Source: Acinetobacter corruptisaponis (GTDB lineage Bacteria; Pseudomonadota; Gammaproteobacteria; Pseudomonadales; Moraxellaceae). Taken from it: a DNA stretch of 64,000 bases. The notes below the pieces were generated by a model. The model was not told the DNA's origin. It saw only the letters and a list, made by a program, of their open reading frames with translations, and did no database searches. A program made the position numbers and the translations under genes. The first letter of the stretch is position 1. The number at the start of each line of letters is the position of its first letter. The DNA is taken from the NCBI RefSeq assembly GCF_030053775.1, contig NZ_CP125669.1:2909962-2973961 (forward strand), in the 5' to 3' direction. Shown piece by piece: positions 50,742 to 61,417 of this stretch.

Positions 50742-53552
50742 CTAGGTATCGTGGGAATGTAAAATCAGGCTGGCGGCCTGTCTAACCTGATCAATCGCAA
50801 AGTTCAACTCATTAAAACGATGGTTGGTTTCCCGTATAAAGGCATCATCTGCTTTGCGGCGCTCTTTACGCAGGGTTGAAACGAATTGCTCAAATTCCCC
50901 TGAAACCTTTTGTAAAGCTGGGGTGCCAACGTAGCGTGTTGCACCATAAAGGCGGTGTAGCACATGCTCAAGCTGGGGGAAATCCTCCAACTCAATCAAT
51001 TGCTGCATTTCAGTCAGTTCAGTATCAAAGCTATCCACCAGCATACCCAATAGGTCCTGCGCCAGTTCTTCCTTGTTGGCTGCCAGCTGGATACTTTGCT
51101 GCCAGTTTAAAATCTGTGGATCAATTGATTCTGTCGGGTGCTTCTGTTCAGTATTGACAGGCTGGGAAGAGAAGTTGTTTTTGGTCCAATGGGTCAGGAT
51201 TTGAATGATCTGTTCCATTTGGATTGGCTTGGTCACATAATCATTCATACCCACTTTTAGCAATTTCTGTTTTTCATCAGCCAGTGCATGTGCGGTCAGT
51301 GCAATAATCGGGAGTTGCATGCCTGTATCCAGCGTTGACTCAAGCGAGCGAATGGCTCGGGTAGTATCAATTCCAGACATGACAGGCATCTGAATATCCA
51401 TAAACACAAGGTCAAAGGGTGGCAGCTTTTGTTCAATCCGCTGCTGGATCATGTCAATCGCTTTCTGGCCGCTTAATGCCTTGGTGGTGGTGACATTCAG
51501 TTCGCCCAACAGTGCCTCAAGCACAATCAGGTTGGGAAGATGGTCATCAACGGCCAATACGTGTAAGCCCTGACCATTGAAATCCTCAGATTCCTGTTCA
51601 AACACAGGCTGGTTACCCAACAATTGGACCAGTTCACGGCGGCTTAATGGCTGATACAGTGGACGGGCACGGTATTCATTCAGCATGTTCGGCTCAAGGC
51701 TCATTTGATAACCGTAAACTGCCAGATTGCCATGATAACGCTGGCGAATTTCCTTGAGTAAGGCTTCGGTATCACCGCTATGGTCAACAATGAGCCAGGT
51801 GTTTTCCTGCTGGTTCAGGTGGTTGAGGCGGCTGAACAGGTCAAGGATCGACTGTGTTTCAATATGCGCCACATGGTAGTTTTCCAGATATGAGCGCAGC
51901 ACACTCGCGGTTGCGGGATGGGCCAGATAAGACACCACTTTCAATTGGTCGAAATGAGGATGCTCCACAGTTTCATCTTCTTCCTCAAGCTTGAATGAGG
52001 CGGTAAACCAGAATGTTGAACCTTTCTCGGTTGGTGCACGTTCCTGATTATCCTCAAATCCAATCTGGCCATGCATCAGGTGAACAAGCTGCTTGGAAAT
52101 TGCCAGGCCCAGTCCTGTTCCACCAAACTGACGTGTAACCGAGGCATCACCCTGCGAAAATGATTCAAACAGCTTTTTACGGTCGGTACCGCTGAGACCA
52201 ATCCCGCTGTCCTGAACGCTGAAATGTAGTAGGCACTGTCCAATATCATCATCTTCCATGCGGACACGGACAATGATCTCACCATCAGGGGTAAACTTGA
52301 TGGCATTGGAAATCAGGTTGGTCAGAATTTGCTTGAAACGTAGCGCATCACCAATCACATGTTGTGGGATGTTCTCGGCATAATAAAATGCCATATTGAT
52401 ATGCTTCTGTGCGGCCAACGGCGAAAGCATGTCCATCACATCAAAAATGGCTTCCTCAAGATCAAAAGGGGCAGTCTCAAGTTCCAGCTTGCCTGCATCA
52501 ATTTTGGAGAAATCCAGTACATCATTGATCAATGCCAATAAATGTGCAGAGGATTTTCGGATGGTCTGTAGATAGAGGTTCTGCTCATTGCTTAGGTTTT
52601 GCTGGCGTAACAGCAAATGAATAAAGCCATCAATACTGTTCAATGGCGTTCTGAGTTCATGGCTGATATTGGCCAAAAAGACGGACTTGGATTGATTTGA
52701 TGAAATCGCCTGATCGCGTGCCTGACGATAGGTAATGTTCTGAACTTCCAGCGTATCCAGTGTACGGCGTAAGTCTTCTTCAGTTTGCTCAGTATGTTCT
52801 TTAAGTTCCAGAAAACTAAAGTGTAGACGTTTAACCACATTGGCAATATCCCGTTGGAGCAGACGTAATTCGCCTGTACTGTTCACCACAATATGCTGAT
52901 CCAGTGTATCGGCATTCAGGCGCTGCATCTGCATACGGATTTCATACAGTGGTGCCAGCCAGCGTCGTGAAAAAACATTCAGGCAAAATAATAGAATCAT
53001 CAGAGTAATCAGACCTGTCGCCACCAGCGAAAGCAGGATTTTATAGCGGGCCAGTTCCAGAGGCTGATTGTCCAGTTCAATCATCAGCCACACAGAATCA
53101 GGATTGCTGGCATCCAGTTTTGCACCATAAATATTATTGTGGTTGTGCGAAATCGGGCCAAAAAAATTACTGTTGTCAGGAAACGTTGGCCAGAAGCGAT
53201 TGTTCTGGTAGCCCACGCTTAAGTAGGTCTGCCCCTTGTTGTCAATCAGGACCGCACGTTGCAGGTTTCGCTCATCAAACATCTTCTGCATGATGTTCTG
53301 GGCGCGGTCATATTGGTCAGGATGTTGCTGCACCAGTTGCAGTAGATCATTCGCGGTCTGGTGGTAGCGTGCCAGAATGGCGGAGGCGTCGGAGCGTTGC
53401 TGCTGTTTGGCCGCATTGGTCGTTTCAGATAAAACCCAGAAAATTCCCACACCTGTCAAAATTGCGATTGGCACTAGAATGAGGGCAATCAGTTGTCCAT
53501 AGGCATGATTGAGCCGTAAGCGTTTTGACAGGGTTTTATTGAAATTTGACAT
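50742..53552 (-). CDS. barA: Hybrid sensor histidine kinase BarA/GacS
   Basis: 936 residues in the classic order: N-terminal span (20-41), a periplasmic domain to about 168, second span (172-193), HAMP, HisKA with H298 in ISHELRTPLNS, HATPase with DALRFKQILTNLISNAIKF and GGTGLGLAIS, an inactive-looking receiver (about 530-645), a true receiver with D719 in DLVFMDIQMPVMSG, and an HPt domain with H866 in HRLYGATRYVG. BarA/GacS with UvrY/GacA controls small RNAs and secondary metabolism. It diverges from cysM, as in other Acinetobacter genomes. Confidence 0.92.
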   Translation of the reverse strand: MSNFNKTLSKRLRLNHAYGQLIALILVPIAILTGVGIFWVLSETTNAAKQQQRSDASAILARYHQTANDLLQLVQQHPDQYDRAQNIMQKMFDERNLQRAVLIDNKGQTYLSVGYQNNRFWPTFPDNSNFFGPISHNHNNIYGAKLDASNPDSVWLMIELDNQPLELARYKILLSLVATGLITLMILLFCLNVFSRRWLAPLYEIRMQMQRLNADTLDQHIVVNSTGELRLLQRDIANVVKRLHFSFLELKEHTEQTEEDLRRTLDTLEVQNITYRQARDQAISSNQSKSVFLANISHELRTPLNSIDGFIHLLLRQQNLSNEQNLYLQTIRKSSAHLLALINDVLDFSKIDAGKLELETAPFDLEEAIFDVMDMLSPLAAQKHINMAFYYAENIPQHVIGDALRFKQILTNLISNAIKFTPDGEIIVRVRMEDDDIGQCLLHFSVQDSGIGLSGTDRKKLFESFSQGDASVTRQFGGTGLGLAISKQLVHLMHGQIGFEDNQERAPTEKGSTFWFTASFKLEEEDETVEHPHFDQLKVVSYLAHPATASVLRSYLENYHVAHIETQSILDLFSRLNHLNQQENTWLIVDHSGDTEALLKEIRQRYHGNLAVYGYQMSLEPNMLNEYRARPLYQPLSRRELVQLLGNQPVFEQESEDFNGQGLHVLAVDDHLPNLIVLEALLGELNVTTTKALSGQKAIDMIQQRIEQKLPPFDLVFMDIQMPVMSGIDTTRAIRSLESTLDTGMQLPIIALTAHALADEKQKLLKVGMNDYVTKPIQMEQIIQILTHWTKNNFSSQPVNTEQKHPTESIDPQILNWQQSIQLAANKEELAQDLLGMLVDSFDTELTEMQQLIELEDFPQLEHVLHRLYGATRYVGTPALQKVSGEFEQFVSTLRKERRKADDAFIRETNHRFNELNFAIDQVRQAASLILHSHDT

Positions 53553-53701
53553 AATGCGGTCAGATTTATCATTCTGTGCAACATCTTAGCATGCTTTGTG
53601 GCAAACAGCGGTATGGGCTAGCCAATAAAAAGCATAGTGAAAAGGTGCAGTATTTCCATTTTTTTCATACAATAGTCGCCACCTTAATATCGGTGTCGAT
53701 C

Positions 53702-54637
53702 ATGACGAATACGCAAACTGATTTTTTAGCAGATGAATTTTTACTGGACTATTATGTTGGTAAAACCCCTTTAGTCCGTTTGCAGCGTTTGGCGTGTCAT
53801 ACTCAAGCTACGGTATTGGCAAAACTGGAAGGCAATAATCCAGCGGGTTCGGTCAAGGATCGCCCTGCCTATAACATGATTGTCCAGGCAGAAAAGCGTG
53901 GGCAGATTCAGCCAGGCGACACCTTGATTGAGGCCACCAGTGGCAACACGGGAATAGCCCTGGCGATGGTTGCCGCGATGCGTGGCTATAAAATGAAGCT
54001 GATCATGCCAAACAACATGAGTCAGGAACGTAAGGACGCCATGCTGGCCTATGGTGCTGAACTGATTGAGGTGACGCAGCAGCAGGGAATGGAAGGTGCG
54101 CGTGACCTTGCCACGCAAATGCAGGCGGATGGCAAGGGCTTTGTCCTGAACCAGTTTGGCAATCCAGATAATGTTGAGGCGCATTACCTCACCACAGGTC
54201 CTGAAATCTGGAAGCAGACAGCTGGAAAAATTACGCATTTTGTCAGCTCAATGGGCACCACGGGCACCATCATGGGTGTTTCAAAATATTTAAAAGAACA
54301 AAACCCAGAGATTCAGATTGTCGGTTTACAACCCGAAGATGGGGCGAGCATTGCGGGAATTCGCCGTTGGCCTGAAGAATATCTGCCAACCATTTTTGAC
54401 CGTAGCCGTGTGGACCGTATCATTGATATTCCACAGCTTGCAGCGGAACAGACCATGCGTAAACTGGCACGTACGGAAGGCATCAGTGCGGGAACCTCTT
54501 CTGGTGGGGCGGTGTGGGCATCACTCAAAATTGCTGAGGAAACACCTGATGCCGTGATTGTGTGCATTATCTGCGACCGTGGTGATCGTTACTTGTCAAC
54601 AGGGCTGTTTTCAGTTCAAGATGAAGATCAGGCCTAA
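53702..54637 (+). CDS. cysM: Cysteine synthase B
   Basis: 311 residues starting MTNTQTDFLADEF; the open frame from 53576 extends upstream without family similarity. PLP-binding lysine is in NPAGSVKDRPA, the substrate loop in EATSGNTGIAL, and the phosphate cup in SMGTTGTIMG. CysM makes cysteine from O-acetylserine and sulfide or thiosulfate. It is divergent from barA. No strong ribosome site is seen before the ATG (GTGTCGATC). It is followed 14 bp later by an exonuclease gene. Confidence 0.92.
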   Translation: MTNTQTDFLADEFLLDYYVGKTPLVRLQRLACHTQATVLAKLEGNNPAGSVKDRPAYNMIVQAEKRGQIQPGDTLIEATSGNTGIALAMVAAMRGYKMKLIMPNNMSQERKDAMLAYGAELIEVTQQQGMEGARDLATQMQADGKGFVLNQFGNPDNVEAHYLTTGPEIWKQTAGKITHFVSSMGTTGTIMGVSKYLKEQNPEIQIVGLQPEDGASIAGIRRWPEEYLPTIFDRSRVDRIIDIPQLAAEQTMRKLARTEGISAGTSSGGAVWASLKIAEETPDAVIVCIICDRGDRYLSTGLFSVQDEDQA

Positions 54638-54650
54638 CTGATTACACTGA

Positions 54651-55475
54651 ATGATGAGCTTGCGTTTTCCAATTTTAGTTTTTGATATTGAAACACTGAC
54701 TGACTTAAAGGCTGGTGCTCATCTTTATCATCTTGATTTGCCTGAAACCGATGTGGAACAGGCACTGACCAAAATCCGCCGTCAGGAATCAGGCAGCGAT
54801 TTTCAGCGTCTACCCTTGCATGAAATTGTCTGTATTTCAGGTTTATGGATTGATGAAAAGGGCTTTCGCCTATTTTCATTTAGTCGGGAGCAGGGTTCCG
54901 AGGCAGAAATGCTGACAAAATTCCTGTCCATTTTTGACAAGAAGCAGCCGACGCTGGTGAGCTGGAATGGTTCGCAGTTTGACCTGCCCGTGATTCTGTT
55001 CCGTGCTATGTATCATGGGCTTTCTGCGCCAAGCCTGTTTGATCAGGGTGAAATTGATAACCAGAAGCGCTTTAACAATTACCAGAATCGTTACCATCAT
55101 CGCCATGTTGACCTGATGGATGTGATGGCGATGTTTAATGGGCGTAATTTCCAGAAGCTGGATGACATTGCCTGTCTGTTGGGATTCCCTGGAAAACGTG
55201 GTGAAACGGGTTATCATGTGCCTGAATATGTACGCACTGAACAATGGTTGAAACTCACCAGTTACTGTGAGGGTGATGTGCTTAACACATGGCTGGTCTA
55301 TCTGCGCTGGCTATTGCTAAAAGGTCAGTTGAATCAACAGGATCACCAGCAATGGATTCAGGCGACAGCCGATTATTTACAGACACAGACGCAACAAACA
55401 GAATTTTTACAGGTATGGCGGCAGACATCGCAATATACTGTATTCACCGCACACACGTTTGCACCAAAAATTTAG
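54651..55475 (+). CDS. PolB-like 3'-5' exonuclease (DEDD family)
   Basis: 274 residues. DIET (FDIETLTD) gives exonuclease motif I, SWNGSQFDLPVI motif II, and YCEGDVLNT motif III, in the order known for the predicted PolB-like 3'-5' exonuclease family. Motif III conserves D of the DEDD set. It is in tandem between cysM and rlmD. Substrate (DNA or RNA) is not known. Two consecutive ATG codons at the start are both possible. Confidence 0.8.
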   Translation: MMSLRFPILVFDIETLTDLKAGAHLYHLDLPETDVEQALTKIRRQESGSDFQRLPLHEIVCISGLWIDEKGFRLFSFSREQGSEAEMLTKFLSIFDKKQPTLVSWNGSQFDLPVILFRAMYHGLSAPSLFDQGEIDNQKRFNNYQNRYHHRHVDLMDVMAMFNGRNFQKLDDIACLLGFPGKRGETGYHVPEYVRTEQWLKLTSYCEGDVLNTWLVYLRWLLLKGQLNQQDHQQWIQATADYLQTQTQQTEFLQVWRQTSQYTVFTAHTFAPKI

Positions 55476-55484
55476 GTTCATCTT

Positions 55485-56912
55485 TTGAAACATAAAGCAA
55501 AACGCCGCCCAGCACAAAATCCTGTCTATATCTTTCAGGTGGAGTCCTTTTCACATGAAGGACGTGGAATTGCGCATTATGGCACGCATCCAGACCATCC
55601 CAAGGAAAAGCAGGGCAAGAAAGTGTTTATCCGCTATGCGCTGGTGGGGGAAACTGTACAGGCGAAGATTACCAACCAGACCACCCGTCTGGAAGAAGCG
55701 GAAATGCTCAGGCTGGAAAGTGATGCCGCCGAGGGGCGAATTGATCCGATCTGTCCACATTTTGGCGTGTGCGGTGGCTGTAGCTTGCAACATATTCACC
55801 CTGACCAGCAGGTTTTACTTAAGCAGCAGGTATTGCAGTCGCATTTACAGCATTTTGCAGGATTGCAACCTGAACAGTGGCTGGACCCGATTCGTTCTGT
55901 AAAAACCGATTATCGCCGTCGTGCGCGTATCGGGGTACGTTATCTGCATAAGCAGAATCGTCTGGTGATGGGGTTTCGTGAACATCACAGCAACCATCTG
56001 ACTGAAATCCAGCACTGCAAGGTGCTGGACCAAACCCTGTCGGATGTATTGCCTGAACTGAAGAAACTTCTCGAAAGTCTAACAGGCAAGGCTCATATTG
56101 GTCATATAGAATTGGCGATGGGGGATACCGAGGTCGCATTGCTAGTTCGTCATTTAGATGAATTAAATGTGTCGGATGTCAACCAATTACGTCAATTTAC
56201 GTTACTCAAGGGATGGCAACTGTATTTGCAGCCGAAAGGTGCGGACAGTGTTCATCGTGTCGATGATGTCCATGCGGAGATGCGTCTGCACTATAGCCTG
56301 GATGACTTTGCCATCAAGTTTGCATTTTCACCTCTGGACTTTACCCAAGTCAATAGTGGGGTAAATGCGAGAATGATTCAGTTGGCATGTGAATTGCTAC
56401 AGTTACAGAAAGGGGAAAGGGTGCTTGACCTGTTTTGTGGGTTGGGCAACTTTTCTCTACCTTTGGCACGCTGTGTCGGTGAGACGGGTCAGGTGGTCGG
56501 TGTTGAGGCAAGTGATGAGATGGTGCAACGGGCAACAGAGAATGCGAAAGCAAACCAGTTGGCCCATGCACAGTTCTTTTCACAAGATTTAACAAAAGAC
56601 TTTTCGCATCATTCTTGGGCAAAACAGGGATTTGATGCATTATTGATTGATCCTCCACGTTCAGGTGCGGTTGAAGTTATGCAATATGTACCTAATTTTG
56701 GAGCAAAAAGAATCGTTTATGTTTCATGTAATCCTTCAACACTGGCAAGGGATGCGGGTGTACTGGCACAATATGGCTATCAACTCAAAAAAGCCGCAGT
56801 GATGGATATGTTTACACATACTGAACATATTGAATCCATTGCACTATTTGAGAAAACTGAACAGTTTGAAAAGATTGGGCAGCCTGAAAAAATCGAAGAG
56901 ATAAACGATTAG
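55485..56912 (+). CDS. rlmD: 23S rRNA (uracil(1939)-C5)-methyltransferase
   Basis: 475 residues from a TTG at 55485. A TRAM domain ([14 protein letters not shown]) is followed by the iron-sulfur ligands [14 protein letters not shown]. The methylase domain has [24 protein letters not shown] (SAM motif) and the catalytic cysteine in [11 protein letters not shown]. The C-terminal 25 residues are a repetitive tail rich in E, K and I ([17 protein letters not shown]) beyond the usual end. It lies 31 bp before relA, the same order as in E. coli. Confidence 0.94.
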   Translation: MKHKAKRRPAQNPVYIFQVESFSHEGRGIAHYGTHPDHPKEKQGKKVFIRYALVGETVQAKITNQTTRLEEAEMLRLESDAAEGRIDPICPHFGVCGGCSLQHIHPDQQVLLKQQVLQSHLQHFAGLQPEQWLDPIRSVKTDYRRRARIGVRYLHKQNRLVMGFREHHSNHLTEIQHCKVLDQTLSDVLPELKKLLESLTGKAHIGHIELAMGDTEVALLVRHLDELNVSDVNQLRQFTLLKGWQLYLQPKGADSVHRVDDVHAEMRLHYSLDDFAIKFAFSPLDFTQVNSGVNARMIQLACELLQLQKGERVLDLFCGLGNFSLPLARCVGETGQVVGVEASDEMVQRATENAKANQLAHAQFFSQDLTKDFSHHSWAKQGFDALLIDPPRSGAVEVMQYVPNFGAKRIVYVSCNPSTLARDAGVLAQYGYQLKKAAVMDMFTHTEHIESIALFEKTEQFEKIGQPEKIEEIND

Positions 56913-56943
56913 AAAATGAGTTATTTAGCCAGAGGAGAATGGT

Positions 56944-59250
56944 ATGGTCACAGTACGTGAACAGTTACCTGGACAGCTCCATGAGTTGTCTGAGGAAGCG
57001 ACTGTAGAACATGCCGCTGAAGCGCAAAGTGGTCTGGTGTCCTGGCTGGATCGGGTGCGTGATATCTTGGATGGGGCAGAGTTAAGGCAACTTCAGCAGG
57101 TTGCAGAACTGACCTTGGCAAAAGAGCTGGAAACCACGGTAAACCATCGGACCAATACCTTTAGTACAGGGATTGGCATGGCCGATATTTTAGCGCATCT
57201 GCATGTTGATGAAGATACGCTTTCAGCGGCAGTGTTGTACCGCAGTGTGCGTGAGGGCTTAATCACCCTGGAAAATATTCAGCAACAGTTTGGCGAGCAA
57301 GTGCATAGCCTGGTCAAGGGCACACTTGCAATGGGTAAACTGTCTGAACTGATTGAAAAAAACAAGCGTCTGGAAGACCATTTCAACAATAACCAGCGTG
57401 AACACCTCAGTGGCATTTATAAAATGCTGATCTCGGTGACTGAAGATGTTCGTGTGGTTCTCATCAAGCTGGCGGAACGTACCTATTCTTTACGTGAACT
57501 GGCAACCGCAAGCAAGGAACGTCAGGAACGGGTGGCACGGGAAATCCTGACTATTTACTCACCACTGGCACACCGTCTGGGTATTGCGCAGCTCAAGTGG
57601 GAACTGGAGGATCTGGCTTTCCGCTATCTGGCACCAGAACGTTATAAGGAAATTGCTGCACTGCTGAATGAAAAGCGTCTGGAGCGGGAACAATATATCC
57701 AGTTTGTGATTGATAAGCTTAAGACCGAATTGGCAGAGTACGACATTCAGGCCGAGATTACGGGGCGGGTGAAGCACATTTATTCGATTTATCGAAAAAT
57801 GAAAAGCAAGAACCTCAGCTTTGACCAGCTCTATGATATTCGTGCTGTGCGTGTGTTGGTGAAGAATGTCCCTGACTGCTATCACGCGCTGGGGATTGTG
57901 CATCAAATCTGGCGACACATCCCGAACCAGTTTGATGACTATATTACCAATCCGAAAGCCAATGGCTACCGTTCATTGCATACCGCAGTGATTGCCGAAA
58001 ACAAGTCACTGGAAGTGCAAATCCGTACTTTTGACATGCATGATGAGGCGGAGCTTGGAGTTTGCTCACACTTCAACTATAAAGAAGGTGAAAAGAACAC
58101 TGACCATTCATTCAACCATCGTCTACATTCCCTCCGTGCGGTGCTGGAACACTATCAGGAACGTACTGAAACCACGCCACATACCGAAGATGATGAATCC
58201 AATGACATTGATCAGATTCAGGATTTTGAAAATTTTGAAAAGATCTATGTATTCAGCCGAGATGGTGACATTAAGGAGTTGCCACGTGGTTCAACCGTTC
58301 TGGATTTTGCCTACCATGTGCATACCGAGGTGGGGAACAAGTGCTATGCGGCACGGGTCAACCAGCGTTATGTACCGCTCACCTATACCCTAAAAACAGG
58401 TGAACAGGTTGAGATTCTCACCAAGAAAGATCGTGAACCAAACCGTGACTGGTTGGTAAACTCTTTAGGTTATATCAAGACCGCCCGTGCCCGTGACAAG
58501 TTGCGTCATTGGTTTAGGCAGCAGGACCGTAGCAAGAATATTGAGGTTGGACGTGAGCTACTGACCAAAGAGCTTTCACGTTTAGCAATTCACCCAAAAA
58601 GCATTGATTTAAATGATTATTCATCGCATTTTAATGTGAAGTCTGGGGATGATATTCTGGTCGGTCTGGTCAATGGTGACATTAGCCTGCATGCTCTGAT
58701 TAATCAGGTCAATCGTCAGATGCATCTGGATCAGGATGAGCCTGAGCTGGTGTTGAAACCTGCCCTGAATCCACGTGCCAGCCATACCTTGTCTGCACAT
58801 GGCATCCTGATTGATGGACTGGACAATGTGGAACTGCATGTTGCCCAGTGCTGCCAGCCTGTACATGGCGAGTCGATAGGTGGTTATATCACCTTAAATC
58901 GTGGTGTCAGTATCCACAAGATTGCGTGCCCTGATTATATTCGGATGACCACGCAAGAACCTGAACGTGCGGTTGAGGCGGATTGGGAAATGCAGCCAAC
59001 ACGTGGTCAAAGTGTGCAGATTGTGGTTGAGGCCTATGATCGCCGTGGCTTGCTTAAGGACCTAACCCAAGTGATTTTCTCAGACCAGATCAATATCCGT
59101 CAGGTCAATACCATTTCTGAGGCGGATGGCATTGCCAACATGAAACTGTTGATTGAAGTCAAAGGTTTGGCGCAATTGTCCCGTTTATTGGCGCGTTTGG
59201 AGCAGCAGCCAGGCATTATCAGTGCCAGACGTTTGGTGCAGGGAAATTAA
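56944..59250 (+). CDS. relA: GTP pyrophosphokinase RelA
   Basis: 768 residues. Stringent-response ppGpp synthetase I acts at stalled ribosomes. The HD hydrolase region lacks the expected HD pair (VLYRSVREG in its place), whereas the synthetase region is intact (YDIRAVRVLV, FDDYITNPKANGYRSLHTAV). The motif QFDDY resembles the E-F-D-D of RelA rather than the bifunctional R-x-K-D. TGS (KIYVFSRDGDIKELPRGSTVLDFAYHVHTEVG), helical/zinc-finger and C-terminal ACT domains follow. The ATG has AGAGGAGAATGGT upstream. Confidence 0.95.
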   Translation: MVTVREQLPGQLHELSEEATVEHAAEAQSGLVSWLDRVRDILDGAELRQLQQVAELTLAKELETTVNHRTNTFSTGIGMADILAHLHVDEDTLSAAVLYRSVREGLITLENIQQQFGEQVHSLVKGTLAMGKLSELIEKNKRLEDHFNNNQREHLSGIYKMLISVTEDVRVVLIKLAERTYSLRELATASKERQERVAREILTIYSPLAHRLGIAQLKWELEDLAFRYLAPERYKEIAALLNEKRLEREQYIQFVIDKLKTELAEYDIQAEITGRVKHIYSIYRKMKSKNLSFDQLYDIRAVRVLVKNVPDCYHALGIVHQIWRHIPNQFDDYITNPKANGYRSLHTAVIAENKSLEVQIRTFDMHDEAELGVCSHFNYKEGEKNTDHSFNHRLHSLRAVLEHYQERTETTPHTEDDESNDIDQIQDFENFEKIYVFSRDGDIKELPRGSTVLDFAYHVHTEVGNKCYAARVNQRYVPLTYTLKTGEQVEILTKKDREPNRDWLVNSLGYIKTARARDKLRHWFRQQDRSKNIEVGRELLTKELSRLAIHPKSIDLNDYSSHFNVKSGDDILVGLVNGDISLHALINQVNRQMHLDQDEPELVLKPALNPRASHTLSAHGILIDGLDNVELHVAQCCQPVHGESIGGYITLNRGVSIHKIACPDYIRMTTQEPERAVEADWEMQPTRGQSVQIVVEAYDRRGLLKDLTQVIFSDQINIRQVNTISEADGIANMKLLIEVKGLAQLSRLLARLEQQPGIISARRLVQGN

Positions 59251-59252
59251 TA

Positions 59253-59284
59253 AAAAAAGGGGCTGTATTTACAGCCCCTTTTGA
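59253..59284. terminator. Bidirectional terminator between relA and the lpoB operon
   Basis: AAGGGGCTGT (59257-59266) and ACAGCCCCTT (59271-59280) form a perfect 10-bp stem with a 4-nt loop, and A7 and TT flank it. It also ends the convergent operon. Confidence 0.88.
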
Positions 59285-60289
59285 TCACCAGCGAACAGGT
59301 TTTTCGCTTGAGCCTGGTGTTAGGTCGGCATCAGACAACGGTTCTGATGACTCAATCTGATTCGTACCTTGGCTTGAATAATTGACGGGCGTTAAAGATA
59401 AGCCACTCAAAACTTCATTGGTGATTTGCTGTGCCAGTAGGTCAGATGAAGTGGCAGGCTGTGCGCTGTGAATCAAGTCACCTAGGGATTGGCGTTGCTG
59501 TTGATTCACTGTTCCCGCGGCAGCAACTTTGCCTGTATTGACCTCAATCACTCGCCAGTTCAGACGGATGGCTTGTTGTCCAGCAGGTACGGCACCGTAG
59601 AAAGAACGGCCCTGTGTGGTTTTGGCTTCATTGATGCGTCCCACCAAAATATAGTCAGCACCCACTTTCTGTCCAAGACGTGCCATTTCAGCAGGGGCAC
59701 CATCCCAGCGAAGAAAGGCATTTTCACTTGCCATTTCCTCAATATAGTCTCGACTCACCAAACTTAACTGACGTGAGTTTGCCAGTTGTGTACCAACTAG
59801 ATCAGCAACTTCAGTGACAAAATCATCGGCATCACTGCCATCGGTGATTTGTGTTTTTGCATAGTTATACTGGAATGGCATCACCGCAATGCGGCGTAAA
59901 TGTTGATCAGCGACACTGGACTGGAATTTGCTGACATAGGCACGCACTTTGGCGCGGTAGTTCTTGCCAGAACCAGAAATACTTAACACCTGAAAGCGGT
60001 TAATCGCATTAGTACCCTGCGTTTCAACGCTAAACACAGGCGAGGTTTTACCCTGATAGCTCCAATGATTGTTGCTGACCACCATGTTCACTTCTTCAGC
60101 TAAATCGGTACGTGAACTGACACTGGTGCCATTTACAGACTGTGCTGCAATCAGCAGGGCTTCCGCAATGGCCTGTTGCTGGGTTGGGCCGCTACCTGTG
60201 GCTTCTTTCATGACTTCTTGTAGGGCAGCATTGGCTGAATGAATTGTTGTTAAGCAGAACAGGGCTGCACAAAATAAGGATTTCATCAT
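59285..60289 (-). CDS. CsgG/FlgO-like secreted protein
   Basis: 334 residues with a signal peptide (MMKSLFCAALFCLTTIHSANA). An N-terminal segment (GSGPTQQQAIAEALLIAA) resembles FlgT/FlgO N-termini. The core, RRIAVMPFQYNY through VGTQLANSRQLSLVSRDYIEEM and GADYILVGRI, is CsgG-like. A disordered C-terminus follows. CsgG relatives are periplasmic or outer-membrane-linked assembly proteins. It ends an operon with lpoB and YcfL-type genes, supporting an envelope function. No curli or flagellar genes are nearby. Confidence 0.65.
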   Translation of the reverse strand: MMKSLFCAALFCLTTIHSANAALQEVMKEATGSGPTQQQAIAEALLIAAQSVNGTSVSSRTDLAEEVNMVVSNNHWSYQGKTSPVFSVETQGTNAINRFQVLSISGSGKNYRAKVRAYVSKFQSSVADQHLRRIAVMPFQYNYAKTQITDGSDADDFVTEVADLVGTQLANSRQLSLVSRDYIEEMASENAFLRWDGAPAEMARLGQKVGADYILVGRINEAKTTQGRSFYGAVPAGQQAIRLNWRVIEVNTGKVAAAGTVNQQQRQSLGDLIHSAQPATSSDLLAQQITNEVLSGLSLTPVNYSSQGTNQIESSEPLSDADLTPGSSEKPVRW

Positions 60290-60360
60290 TTTCTATCATT
60301 CTATGTGACCCGATGCCTCAGGAGGTACTGAACATCGAGTTCATTGTTGTTGTGAATGGT

Positions 60361-60963
60361 TTATAAACCAAAAGCAGCACGTTTAGCCGACTTGCGAATT
60401 TCTTTCTCGCCTGTCCATTCAACAATACCTGTTTTCAGGTTTTGTAATTTGAAGGTGAACTTGTAGTACACATCACTCTTACCGCCTGAGTTTTTTACGA
60501 TGCTGGATAAGTTGCCATTCAGCATGTATTCAGCGGCAATTTGAGAACCTGTTTTTACTGCTGTGCGTTTGTCAACCATGCCACTTTGCTGTTGATAAGC
60601 CAACTGGTCTGCCATTGCGCCCACAGAAGTCATGTCAACGAAACGGAATTTTCCAGAATTAATCAGTTTGTTCTGGATGGTATCGGTAATGGATTCAGTA
60701 TCAATATGCTCTTGTGTTTTGTTTTTGATACGGTCAACAAACAGCACTGGACGGCGGGCCTGGGTCATTTCAATCACAGGTGGAAACGCCAGCATGTCAT
60801 CAACCATCTTGGCTGCGATTTGTTGAAGGTCGGTTGAACCAAAATCCTTGGTTAAGGTCTCAGTTGCCTGTGCATCGCCATAAGATACAGACTGGGAGGC
60901 ACAGCCACTGAACAATGCCATGGTGCCAATTGTGGTTGCTAAAGCCAAAGTGCGGAATTTCAT
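60361..60963 (-). CDS. lpoB: Penicillin-binding protein activator LpoB
   Basis: 200 residues. Lipobox FSGC gives a lipidated C near residue 21. The linker is short, and the globular part has RRPVLFVDRIKNKTQEHIDTESITDTIQNKL, FRFVDM and IAAEYMLNGNLSSIV, all of the LpoB family. Outer-membrane LpoB reaches through peptidoglycan to stimulate PBP1b. It is followed by a CsgG-like gene and preceded by a YcfL-like lipoprotein, matching the E. coli ycfM-ycfL pairing. Confidence 0.85.
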   Translation of the reverse strand: MKFRTLALATTIGTMALFSGCASQSVSYGDAQATETLTKDFGSTDLQQIAAKMVDDMLAFPPVIEMTQARRPVLFVDRIKNKTQEHIDTESITDTIQNKLINSGKFRFVDMTSVGAMADQLAYQQQSGMVDKRTAVKTGSQIAAEYMLNGNLSSIVKNSGGKSDVYYKFTFKLQNLKTGIVEWTGEKEIRKSAKRAAFGL

Positions 60964-60991
60964 GTCTTACCCCTTATAAATAAGCTGTTGA

Positions 60992-61399
60992 TTAGTCTTT
61001 CTTCATGTAAATAAGTACGTCTACACCACGTGGGTTTGGTGCGACAGACTGAACGGTTTTAACTTCACGTCCCTGTAATGTAATCGGTTTCCAGGTGGCC
61101 CCCTCTGGATTGATTTCAGTGCCATCTGCATCAAACCAAACAATCTTGTATTCAAACGATTGTGCATAGAACCAACCATTTTTTAAGGCCAGTGACGCTT
61201 TTTTAATATCCCCAAGCGTGGTCATGTTGACGCGGTTGACCCCAATGCGTGTTGCCAGTATCGGGTTGCTGGTCATGGTTCTGACATTGCTTGCGCCCGT
61301 TGCAGGGTCTGTTTGTGTACGCATGGCATTTGGTGCTGTACATGCGGTGAGCCCAAGGACAGAGCCACACAGGATTATAGGTAAAAGCAGTTTTTTCAT
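60992..61399 (-). CDS. YcfL-family (DUF1425) lipoprotein
   Basis: 135 residues. The lipobox LTAC with acceptor C20 is followed by a beta-rich domain: FYAQSFEYKIVWFDADGTEINPE, WKPITLQGREVKTVQSVAPNPRGVDVLIY, typical of DUF1425 YcfL. Role unknown, but its gene normally neighbours lpoB. It lies 28 bp before lpoB and 18 bp behind the COG3014 gene. Confidence 0.8.
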   Translation of the reverse strand: MKKLLLPIILCGSVLGLTACTAPNAMRTQTDPATGASNVRTMTSNPILATRIGVNRVNMTTLGDIKKASLALKNGWFYAQSFEYKIVWFDADGTEINPEGATWKPITLQGREVKTVQSVAPNPRGVDVLIYMKKD

Positions 61400-61417
61400 A
61401 ATGTTTTACTCAAGTCA